A stretch of 64,000 nucleotides of DNA, taken from positions 7,192,001 to 7,256,000 of the forward strand of contig NZ_CP102770.1 in NCBI RefSeq assembly GCF_038561935.1, written 5' to 3'. A program made the position numbers and the translations under genes. Position 1 is the stretch's first letter. Every line of letters starts with the position of its first letter. Below the pieces are notes generated by a model. The model was given only the letters and a program-made list of their open reading frames with translations. It searched no databases and was not told the origin of the DNA. Below, piece after piece: positions 42,368-50,900 of this stretch. The stretch comes from Myxococcus stipitatus (GTDB lineage Bacteria > Myxococcota > Myxococcia > Myxococcales > Myxococcaceae).

Positions 42368-43600
42368 ATGTCGCACGAATCGAGTCATCACCTCCGGAGG
42401 CGAGGGGCTCTCGCCTTGGGGACTGTCGTGGTGTTGCTGTGCGGCGTGGCGCTGGTGCTCCCCGCTCGTGATGAAGGGACGCCGGCGAGTCACTCGAGCC
42501 GCGTGGCGCTGGATGCATCGGAGGAGGCGGTGGTCATGGCGCCTGCCCGTGTCCCGAAGCCGCCACCGATGGCTCTCGTTCCCGCCGCGGCCTCTGGCGA
42601 GGCCCTGGCCGAGGCACTGGGTGAGGAGCGCGTGGTGCTGGCCTCCAGCGCCTTCATCGAGCGCATCGAGCTGGACCGGCCCTGGGCCTGTGCCGGCGGG
42701 CAGGTCGCGCTGGCCGCGAAGGTGGGAGGCACGCTGGAGCCCGGGACCCTCTTCCGGTGGGTGTGGCCGGGACAGGGGACGGGGGCGGAGCTGCATCCAG
42801 GAGCCCGGCTCCAGTGGCGTGCGCCCGCCGCTCCGGGCACGGGCTTCGTGCGCTTCCAGGTGTGCAAGGACCTGGGAGGCCGCCGTGTCGGAGTGCTGGC
42901 CGAGCAGGTGCTCCGAATCGAGGTCCGAGACTGCACTGACGCCGTATCACGCGAGCGACTGGAGGTCGCCGTCATCCAGCGCACCAACGAGACCTTTCTC
43001 TTCCGCGCCGTGTCGCCCGAGACCGAGGCACTGGAGGGGTACTCGTGGGACTTCGGCGATGGACGGAGCGCTGTCAGCCTTGGCCCCGAGGTGGAGCATG
43101 CCTATGACGCGAAGACGTCCGACGTGCGGACCTTCACGGTGCGGCTCACGGCCATGCGGCGCACGGGGTCCCCGCTGAGCGCCACGGCCTTCGTGAGCGT
43201 GCGAGGACAGCCGCCGTCCGACGTGCTGCCGCCAGCCACGCTCACACTGTCACGCACGAGCGCGAGCGCGGAGACCTGGCACAGCGAGGTCGCCGTGGAC
43301 GTCCGAGCGGAAGGCGCCGTCACCTGGGAGCGAGTGGAGCGGATGACGCTGCACTGGGATGACCAGGTGGAGGTGGTGACGCGCGACTGGCGCGAACTCA
43401 TCACGGTGGAGGAAGACCGCGGCCGAGGCGCCTTCCAAGGCTTCGTCGAGGTGCGCCCGCGTGAGCTCGCCTCCACGGTCAAACAGGTCGTGGATGTCCT
43501 TCACGGGAGAGACGCCACGGGCACGGAAGTCTCCCTCTCGTGGGCCTCGTTCAAACGGGAGTCCTCCCCCTCGGGTGAGGCCCGGACGCCGCTCAAGTAG
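42368..43600 (+). CDS. membrane-anchored PKD-domain protein
   Basis: A 410-residue protein. The N-terminal helix (ALALGTVVVLLCGVALVLP, about residues 15-33) lacks a good lipobox and may be an uncleaved anchor. A linker precedes an Ig-like region (about 95-190). A PKD domain follows with the signature GYSWDFGDGRSAVSLGPEVEHAYD (about 225-290). The C-terminal 110 residues are beta-rich with no match. PKD domains mediate protein or polysaccharide contacts at the cell surface. It lies 20 bases after the Vps62-like gene in the same direction, so both are probably one transcript. Confidence 0.72.
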   Translation: MSHESSHHLRRRGALALGTVVVLLCGVALVLPARDEGTPASHSSRVALDASEEAVVMAPARVPKPPPMALVPAAASGEALAEALGEERVVLASSAFIERIELDRPWACAGGQVALAAKVGGTLEPGTLFRWVWPGQGTGAELHPGARLQWRAPAAPGTGFVRFQVCKDLGGRRVGVLAEQVLRIEVRDCTDAVSRERLEVAVIQRTNETFLFRAVSPETEALEGYSWDFGDGRSAVSLGPEVEHAYDAKTSDVRTFTVRLTAMRRTGSPLSATAFVSVRGQPPSDVLPPATLTLSRTSASAETWHSEVAVDVRAEGAVTWERVERMTLHWDDQVEVVTRDWRELITVEEDRGRGAFQGFVEVRPRELASTVKQVVDVLHGRDATGTEVSLSWASFKRESSPSGEARTPLK

Positions 43601-43644
43601 GGAGGCCGCTCCGCCAGGAATCGAAGCGGCGCCCCCGTCTCCGC

Positions 43645-43810
43645 TCAGAAGGCGATGACGGTGCCGGGCGTCGTGCTGGTGAAGAAGTCAGGGAACGAGA
43701 CGACGAACTCGCTGCCGCTGCCCGTCTCCCCCACCCTCGGCCACCGGACCACCACAGGCGGAAAGAATCGACAATGAAAAAAGGCAGACAGCTCGCTTGA
43801 ACAAGCCCAT
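43645..43810 (-). pseudogene. remnant of a small lipoprotein gene
   Basis: ATG at 43810 opens a perfect lipoprotein signal (MGLFKRAVCLFSLSILSACGG), but that frame runs into arginine-rich nonsense and stops at 43688. In the neighbouring frame a protein-like tail (GSGSEFVVSFPDFFTSTTPG, then TVIAF) continues to TGA at 43645. The head and tail of a lipoprotein seem to have been joined by an internal deletion and frameshift. The rest of the 398-base gap (43601-43998) holds no other gene. Confidence 0.4.
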
Positions 43811-43998
43811 GACGACACCACTCCCTGTCAGTGAATGCCGCGGAGACACCGTATCATCCGTGTCACTCATTGCACTGGGATTCGCACACATTCGACGAAT
43901 GATGATGTCATGCGCATTTCTTGCGCGACCGCTGTCACCTCACTGGCGTCACGCGGGACCCCGCCTGGAGTCCCGGTGACCTCTGACTTCGCACGTGC

Positions 43999-44589
43999 TC
44001 AGAAAGTGGAATAGGCAAACCACTTGGTGCCACTGCTGACGTCATGACACAGCAGGTCGGCGCGACCATCACCGTTGTAGTCGGCGACCGAGAGCCGTCC
44101 GGAGGAATGGTTGCACCAGCCCATGGCCTGATACCAATCCGTCCCACCAAACGTGCCATTGGGATACGCGAAGGCAATCCACTTGTCGCCGTTCCGGGTG
44201 TCGTGACAGAGCAGGTCCGCCCGGCCATCCCCGTTGAAGTCCCCGGTGTGGAGCTGGCTTCCCGAGTGATTGCACCACCCCATCGGCCTGTACCAGTCCG
44301 TCGAGACGAACCGCCCGCCCGGACGCGCAAAGGCAATCCACTTGTCGCCGTTCCGGGTGTCGTGGCACAGCATGTCGGTGCGGTTGTCGCCATCGAAGTC
44401 GGCGGAGAGGAGCTGGGCCCCCTGGTGGTTGCACCATCCCATCTCGATGCTCCACCCCGTGAAGCCCGCCAGCGCCGGAGCCGCCACGCCCCCCGGCTCG
44501 ACCGCGAACGACCCGTTCGCCGCATCCGCGCCAGCAAAGGCAAGCAGCGTCACCACGGCCGAGAAAACAGACAAGCCAGACTCTCTCAT
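43999..44589 (-). CDS. secreted VCBS/FG-GAP repeat protein (three 53-residue repeats)
   Basis: A 196-residue secreted protein. The signal peptide is MRESGLSVFSAVVTLLAFAG, and the start is ATG 44589 behind GGGGGA; an ATG 12 bases upstream is possible. The mature part is three tandem repeats of about 53 residues, each with MGWCNH, a calcium-binding DxNGDGRADLLCHD loop and DKWIAFA, as in FG-GAP/VCBS beta-propeller blades. Three blades are too few for a closed propeller, so it may oligomerise. Related repeats occur in carbohydrate-binding secreted proteins. There are no catalytic residues. Confidence 0.8.
   Translation of the reverse strand: MRESGLSVFSAVVTLLAFAGADAANGSFAVEPGGVAAPALAGFTGWSIEMGWCNHQGAQLLSADFDGDNRTDMLCHDTRNGDKWIAFARPGGRFVSTDWYRPMGWCNHSGSQLHTGDFNGDGRADLLCHDTRNGDKWIAFAYPNGTFGGTDWYQAMGWCNHSSGRLSVADYNGDGRADLLCHDVSSGTKWFAYSTF
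44170..44380 (-). repeat. DNA-level copy of one VCBS repeat, 159-base period
   Basis: AAGGCAATCCACTTGTCGCC at 44171 recurs at 44330 and the match continues through GTTCCGGGTGTCGTG. The period is 159 bases, 53 codons. This indicates recent repeat duplication within the gene. Confidence 0.75.
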
Positions 44590-44805
44590 GGATTCCCCCA
44601 TATCTGGGTGGCAGTTCAGAGAGGGGTATGAGCGATTCCGCGGGCGCATTGAATGGCGCGCGGGTCGCGCCGAGTGTTGATGGCAGACATCCCGCCTGCC
44701 CTTGGGCAGACGACGCAGGGGAAGCCCCCGCGCCTCGACCGCGGCATCCTGGCCCGCACACCCAGACAGCGGCTCGCCTTCGCGGGCACGCCAGGAGGCC
44801 CGTGC

Positions 44806-46638
44806 CTACTTCCTCGGCGCGCACTTCGCCGCGCCGAGTGTGGCGCCGAAGTACGACGTATAGAGGTCCGGTGCGAGCGAGAAGTTGCAGGTGTTCACCG
44901 CGTCCGGCGACAGGTTCTGGTGCGACTGCATATAGCGGGCGACGTAGTCCCGCACCCCGTCCGCGGAGGTCCACAGGACACGCCCCTCCTTGAACATGGA
45001 ATAGCCGCCTCCGCCTCCCGCGCGGTAGTTGTTGATGGCGATGACGAAGGTCTGGTCGTCCCGGACCTCCGCCCCCTTGAAGCGCAGGTGCGTGAGCCGG
45101 GAGCCCGCGGGCTTCGTGAGGTCGTAGCCGTAGTCGATGCCCGAGTAGAGGTCCCAGTTGTAGTCAGCCACCACCGGCGACGCGGCCTTCGCACCCTCGG
45201 GTTTCGGGGGCAGGTTGTTCGCGTCCAGCGTGGCGAAGTAGAGCGTGTTCATCTCCAGCGCGCGCCGGAGGATGGAGCCGTTGATCTCCATCACATACAG
45301 CGTGTTGTCGTAGATGTAGATGCTGTACGCGTCGCGCAGGGTGACATCCCCCGCGGGCAGTGCGCCATCGTTGGTGAAGATGGCCGTCACGGACAGGTCC
45401 ACGTCGAAGCCCGCCTCTCGAGCGGCGTTCGCCTGGACGATGTTGAGGAGGTCGGCCAGCGGGCTGTCCACGTAGCGCGCGGCGAAGCCACCGGGGAACG
45501 TCGCGCTGGTGGTGCCAATCTTCTGGTTCACGTAGGTGACGGTGGTGTCATGGTAAGGCTGCGTGAGCCGCGTGACGGCTTCATCCGCCGCCACCTGCTC
45601 ATCGACGACATGGAGCTTGGAGTCATGCGCCGCCACGACCCAGCGCTCCCCATTCCAGGTGACGTTGAGCTGCACATCCGCGAGATGGCTTCCCCAGCGG
45701 TTGGGCTGGGTGAGGAGGACCTCGCGGCCCTCCGGGTTCTTCAGCAGCATTTTCGGGATGGGCTGATGCGTGTGGCCGGTGAGGAGCACGTCGATGCCAG
45801 ACACGCTCTGGGCAAGCTGCACGGCCGGGTTCTCCCCGGGCAGGTTGCCTCGGTCCGCCCACTTCGAGCCGTCCGCGTAGTCCGCGAGCCACGAGGCGGG
45901 ATTGCTCGCGCTGCCGGTGGGCTGCTTGTCCGGCCCTCCGTGGATGGCGACCACCACCACGTCCGCGCCGGCCGCACGCAGCTTCGGCACATAGGTCCGC
46001 GCGGTCTCCACCGGGTCATCGAAGCGCAGGCCACGAATGTTCTCCGCACGCTCCCACGTCGCCACGCCGGGCGTCACGAGGCCAAGGATGCCGACCTTCA
46101 CGTCGCACACGTCCGTGAGCACGTAGGGCCTGAGGGCCTCTGAGCCGTCCGCGCTCTTGCGCACGTTGGCGCCCAGCACCGGGAAGTTGACCTCGCCCTT
46201 GAACTTCTCGAGCACGTCGAGTCCGTAGTTGAACTCGTGGTTGCCCACGGCCATGGCCACGTAGCCCAGCTCGTTCATCGCGACGGCCATCGGGTGGCGG
46301 GGGGCGTTGTCCACGAGCCCGAAGTACGTGCCCAGCGGCGTCCCCTGGATGGTGTCGCCCGTGTCGACGAGCAGCGTGCACTCCGGGTTCGCCTCGCGCG
46401 CCTTCTTCACGAGCGTGGACACCTTGGCGAGGCCCCGCTTCGCGTCGGGCTTCCCGCTGAAGTAGTCCCACGGGAAGATGTTGGTATGCAGGTCGCTCGT
46501 CTGCAGCAGCGTCAACGTGCGCGGTGAGGTGTCCTGCGGCTCGGGCCTGGAAGGAGGGTCGTCGGAATCACAGCCAGCGAGTGAGCAGACTCCCACGAGA
46601 CATAGAGAGAGGGCGCGCAGCGAGACAGGACGACGCAT
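44806..46638 (-). CDS. 5'-nucleotidase / cyclic-nucleotide phosphodiesterase lipoprotein (UshA/CpdB family)
   Basis: A 610-residue lipoprotein (lipobox VGVCSLAGC). The N-terminal metallophosphatase domain shows all metal motifs: LLQTSDLHTNIFP (DxH), LLVDTGDTIQGTP (GD), AVGNHEFNYG (GNHE), AIHGG and LTGHTHQP (GHTH). The C-terminal substrate domain has IFTNDGALPAGDVTLRDAYSIYIYDNTLYVMEING and a Gly-rich INNYRAGGGGGYSMF loop. It should hydrolyse nucleotides or 2',3'-cyclic nucleotides outside the cytoplasm, supplying nucleosides and phosphate, useful when feeding on lysed prey. It has a C-terminal cysteine pair. Full length and apparently active. Confidence 0.93.
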   Translation of the reverse strand: MRRPVSLRALSLCLVGVCSLAGCDSDDPPSRPEPQDTSPRTLTLLQTSDLHTNIFPWDYFSGKPDAKRGLAKVSTLVKKAREANPECTLLVDTGDTIQGTPLGTYFGLVDNAPRHPMAVAMNELGYVAMAVGNHEFNYGLDVLEKFKGEVNFPVLGANVRKSADGSEALRPYVLTDVCDVKVGILGLVTPGVATWERAENIRGLRFDDPVETARTYVPKLRAAGADVVVVAIHGGPDKQPTGSASNPASWLADYADGSKWADRGNLPGENPAVQLAQSVSGIDVLLTGHTHQPIPKMLLKNPEGREVLLTQPNRWGSHLADVQLNVTWNGERWVVAAHDSKLHVVDEQVAADEAVTRLTQPYHDTTVTYVNQKIGTTSATFPGGFAARYVDSPLADLLNIVQANAAREAGFDVDLSVTAIFTNDGALPAGDVTLRDAYSIYIYDNTLYVMEINGSILRRALEMNTLYFATLDANNLPPKPEGAKAASPVVADYNWDLYSGIDYGYDLTKPAGSRLTHLRFKGAEVRDDQTFVIAINNYRAGGGGGYSMFKEGRVLWTSADGVRDYVARYMQSHQNLSPDAVNTCNFSLAPDLYTSYFGATLGAAKCAPRK

Positions 46639-46781
46639 CGGGAGACCTCGGTCGAGGGTGGAGGCCGGACAGGAGTCGTCCGGCGCGACGGGACCCTAGC
46701 GTCGTGCTCTGACGCCTCCCAAGGCCGGGTCAGGAGAACATCGACCATTGAACCGCTCGGCATGACGAGCGTCGCTCGGCG

Positions 46782-47582
46782 TCAAGCAGCGGCCCCCGCG
46801 GCGGGCTGCGACTTCCTGGCCTCGACCAGGCGCACGCTGTTCATGCCCAGGTACATCCCCGTCTGCCAGACGGCCGTGGCGGCCTTGGCCAGGGAGTTGA
46901 ACTTGAACTCACCGAAGTTCGGGTCGAAGACGTACCAGTCCTGCCAGAAGGCGCCATGCGTCTTGTAGAGCCCCACGGCGTGGCTCTCCGCCTTCGCCCC
47001 CGTTCCCCGCCAGAGGACGAGATGCGCGGTCGACGTGGGGAGGTTCCTCAGGGCCTTCGTGAGCGTCGCATGGGCAGCGTCGTCGTCGCCGAGCGCCCAG
47101 GAACCGACCCCCTCGAGTCCAAGACCGTAGGCTTGTGCGAGGGCGCGCTCCGGCTGCGTCACCCACGAACCATTCGCCTGCGCGACCCAGCCCCGGGCCT
47201 GCTTCACCGCCTCGACAAAAGCCGCGTTGTCGCCCTCGCTCAGCTTGGCATCTCGGAGGGCCGCCGCCTCCCGCCTCACCAGGTCCCACGCGCGAAGCTG
47301 CGCGACCTTCGCCTCGTTCGCATCTCGCTGTGCGAGGTAGGCCTTGTGTCGAACGACGACGTCACGAATGTCGAGCAGGACCCTGGCGAGCCGGTCCGTC
47401 GGAGATTGCTTGAGCGACCAGCCCATCCAGATGTCAGCCGCGTGGATCTCCCGAATCCATCGGCAAGCCAAGGAGAGACAGACACCGTCCTTGTCATAGG
47501 CCCTCTGCGCCATGTGGCGATGCGCCAGGGACAGCTCCGTCAGCGTCTCCCGATACAGCTCCTCCCGATTCGTTGCCTTCAC
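46782..47582 (-). CDS. YopT/AvrPphB-type (peptidase family C58) cysteine protease
   Basis: A 266-residue protein from GTG 47582. The catalytic triad of C58 papain-fold proteases is visible: C35 in KDGVCLSLACRWI (family pattern GVCxGLSxxW), H201 in ESHAVGLYKT and D220 in YVFDPNFGEFKF. The order Cys-His-Asp and the FDPNFGEF motif are diagnostic. Relatives YopT and AvrPphB are effectors that cleave host Rho GTPases or kinases. Here there is no Sec signal, no secretion genes and no immunity-like gene adjacent. Possible roles are an anti-prey or anti-competitor toxin, or an intracellular protease. An upstream GTG (47735) or ATG (47717) would add a basic, poorly folded stretch. Confidence 0.75.
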   Translation of the reverse strand: MKATNREELYRETLTELSLAHRHMAQRAYDKDGVCLSLACRWIREIHAADIWMGWSLKQSPTDRLARVLLDIRDVVVRHKAYLAQRDANEAKVAQLRAWDLVRREAAALRDAKLSEGDNAAFVEAVKQARGWVAQANGSWVTQPERALAQAYGLGLEGVGSWALGDDDAAHATLTKALRNLPTSTAHLVLWRGTGAKAESHAVGLYKTHGAFWQDWYVFDPNFGEFKFNSLAKAATAVWQTGMYLGMNSVRLVEARKSQPAAGAAA

Positions 47583-47588
47583 GCGGTG

Positions 47589-47596
47589 CCCTTCCC
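47589..47596 (-). promoter_or_regulatory. Shine-Dalgarno site supporting the GTG start of the C58 protease
   Basis: GGGAAGGG on the minus strand, six bases before the GTG at 47582. It favours this start over longer ones. The 334 bases from here to the end of the large MYXO-CTERM gene (47583-47916) contain no other recognisable feature. Confidence 0.5.
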
Positions 47597-47916
47597 AGAA
47601 AGTGTTCGTCCTCGGCGCCGCCCCAGCGACGCCCGAACGCGAACGGGAAGGCTTCACGTGCCGCAACCAGGACCGGCCCACGGCCGGCCAGGTGATGTCC
47701 CCCCTGACGGGCCGCATCAGCAGGAGACATGCCACCTGAGGAACACACTCAGCAGCTCAGGCAGGGGCGCCTGGGCACTTCGTGGCGAGTCTCAGGAGAA
47801 CGCAACCGCGTTACGAGAGAACGCGCCCCTTCCGAAAACAGGGGCACGGACGAAACACGCTGTAGGAACGGCGCTCGGATTCATGAAAAGTGAGAGCCGC
47901 TCCCGAGGCACGGGAC

Positions 47917-50900
47917 TTAGCGCCCGCGCCGACGAGCCGCCAGCAGGGACAGCAGGCCCAGCACCGCGGCGGGGAGCGCCAGGTTCCCGGGGCCGGACGC
48001 GCAGCCACCGCCAGCACCGCCACCTCGCGGCGAGGTGGACCCCGACGACCGCGCGGTGACGCGCACGTCGAGCACCAGGTCGGCCGCGCCGCCCTCGTCG
48101 TCCGATACCCGGACTCGCACCGGGAAGTGGCCGTCCGTCGTCGCCTCCGTGGGCCAGGAGTAGAGCCCCTCCGCTGTCACCGCGCCGGGCCCTTCCACGA
48201 GGGTCCAGGTCAACGGGTCCTTCGCTCCGGCCGCGTCCATGGCCGCCAGTTGCAGCGTGAGCACGTCTCCTCCCTGGAGCGTGCTGGCGGGGACCGCCAC
48301 CGGCACCGGCGGCAGGTTCGCGACCTGGACCTCGCGCACCTCCTGCACGAAGGCGCCCGCGTCGTCGATGGCCGTGACCTTCACCGTGTACGTCCCATCG
48401 TCCGCGTAGGTGTGCGAGACCTCTGCTCCCGTCACAGGCGCACTGCCATCCCCGAAGTCCCACGTCAGGGTGAGCGTGTCGTTCGGCCCAGGGTCCCGGG
48501 CTCGCGCGAGGAAACCCAACGCCCTGCCCTCTTCGGCGCGAGCGGGGACATCCAGCGGCACCAGCTCCGGCGCCGCGTTGCGGACAGCCTGCATCCGAGA
48601 CAGTGTCACCGTGGCGAGTCCATCCGAGACACTCAGCACCACCTCGTAGCGTCCCTCGTTGGCATATTTGTGCACGGGGTGGACCTCGTCCGACGTCTCG
48701 CCGTCTCCGAAGTCCCAGTGGAACGTCAGCACATCCCCGTTCGCGTCAGCGGCCGTCGCCTCGAATGAGATGGGCTCCCCCTCCGCCACCTCCGGCGCCA
48801 CCGCATTGAACGCCACCACGGGGGCGGTGTTGCCCACGCGCAGCGTCACCGTCGCGGGCTCCGAGCTCAGCAGGCCATCCGAGACAGTGAAGGAGAAGGA
48901 CGTCGTCCCGCGGAACCCTTCCTCGGGAAGGAAGATGACCTCGGGCGGAGTGCCTTCGAGCGTTCCATGCTCGGGCGGAGCGTGGATGGCGAAGGTGAGC
49001 GAGTCCCCCTCCACATCCGAGCCCTCGAGCGTCAGCGTCGTGGCCACGGGCTCGAGCACGCGTTCCTGCGCCACGGCGACAGGTGCGTCATTCACCGGCC
49101 GCACCGTGAGGGACACCGTGGCGGAGGAGGACTCCGTGCCGTCGGACACCGTGAAGGTGAACGAGTCCTCACCGTGGAAGTCCTGCTCCGGCGTGTAGGT
49201 CAGCTCCGGCGGCGCACCACTCAGCGTGCCGTGCGCGGGAGCCGCCTCGACCTCGAACGTCAGCGCATCACCGTCGATGTCCCGTGCATCGAGGGTGAGA
49301 GCCAGCGCCACGTCCTCGTCCGTCGAGGCCGATGCATCCCGAGCCATGGGGGCATCGTTCACATCCGTCACCGTGAGGACCACGGTCGCGGGAGACGAGG
49401 TCGCACCCGACGAGTCCCTGGCGATGAACGTGAAGCGGTCCTCTCCGTGGAAGTCCGCGACGGGGGTGTACGTGAGCGCGGGCGGAGTGCCGCTCAAGTC
49501 ACCGTGAGCGGGTGAGCCCACCAGCTCGAAGGTCAGCGCGTCTCCATCCACGTCCTGCCCCGCGAGCACCACCTGCGCCGACGCATCCTCCGCCAACGAG
49601 ACCGCCTGCCCCTTCGCCACCGGCGCGGAGTTCACGAACCTCACGTCCAGACGCACCACCGCGGGACTGGACCACGCCTGCCCATCATGGACCCTGAAGG
49701 TGAAGTCATCGTCGCCGTGATACCGCGCCGCGGGCACATAGCGCAGGTTCGGCGCGACACCGCTCAACGTCCCGTGAGCCGGAGCCCGGTCGACCTGGAA
49801 CGTCAGCACATCCCCATCCACATCCCCACCGGACAGCACCAGGTCCACGCCGGTGTCCTGGTCCAGGGATGCGCTCTGCCCCTGGGCCACGGGGGCATCG
49901 TTCACGGGCGCCACGAGGATGCGCACGCGAACCGGCGCCGACGCCAACCCCGTCGAGTCCCGGATGATGAACGTGAAGCCATCCTCCCCATGGAAGTCCG
50001 GAGCGGGCACGTAGCGCAGGGCACGGGCCTCTCCCTCCAGCACACCCCATGAGGGCTGCGTCTCCACCTCGACGGAGAGGACGTCACCATCGGGGTCGCT
50101 GCCCGAGAGCGGCGGCAGCTCCACCGGGGAGTCCTCGACGCCCGTCACATCCTCGACGGGAATCCCCACCGGCGCGTCCGCCACCGGCGTCACCGTGATG
50201 ACCACCTGGGTCTCCGCCGAGCTCTCCCCCGAGGCATCCGTGGCGCGATAGGTGAACCGGTCCTCGCCGTGGAAGTCCGCGTGGGGGATGTACGTGAGAT
50301 TCGGCGGCGTGCCGGAGAGCGTGCCGGACACGGGGGGCGTCGCGACGGAATAGGTCATCGCCTCCCCGTCCGCGTCCGTCGCCGTCAACGTCACGGAAAC
50401 AGACATGTCTTCGGAGGTGGTGCGCGTGAGTGGCGCGGCCACGGGAGGGCGGTTGAAGAGGACCTTGCGCGCGACGACCCGCTCGGCCGTCGGCGTGCTC
50501 GCGACACCCAGGCGCTGATACAGCACGAGGAACTCGGAGGTCCCATGCGCGGCGACGGCCGGAGCCACCTCGCTCTCCGCGGCCGAGGCCAGCGAGAAGG
50601 GCGCGTCGAGCACGGACCCATCCGTCCGGACCCGCATCCCTCGGATGTCGACATTCCCCGTCGAGGACTGCTCCTGCCAGACCAGGAAGTGGCTCCGTCC
50701 ATCCGAAGCCATCGCGAGGTTCTCCTTCGAGTCCGTCGTGCTGACGAGCGACAGCCCCGACGGGTCCAGCACCGCTCCCGTGGAGGACACTCGCGTCCCT
50801 CGCAGGCCCGTCGCCGGGATTCCGTCCTGCCATGCGACGAACCAGTCCGTCCCCGCCGATGCGACCACCGGCATGGACTGCTCCCCCGGAGCACTGGAGA

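Noticed and set aside
44041..44200. Repeat pair considered as a mobile element end
   Set aside because: The copies are direct, in frame and encode calcium-loop blades.
48820..50460. Regular DNA repeats considered as a CRISPR array or satellite
   Set aside because: Repeat units of about 280 bases lie in frame inside a continuous coding sequence and encode known surface-protein domains.
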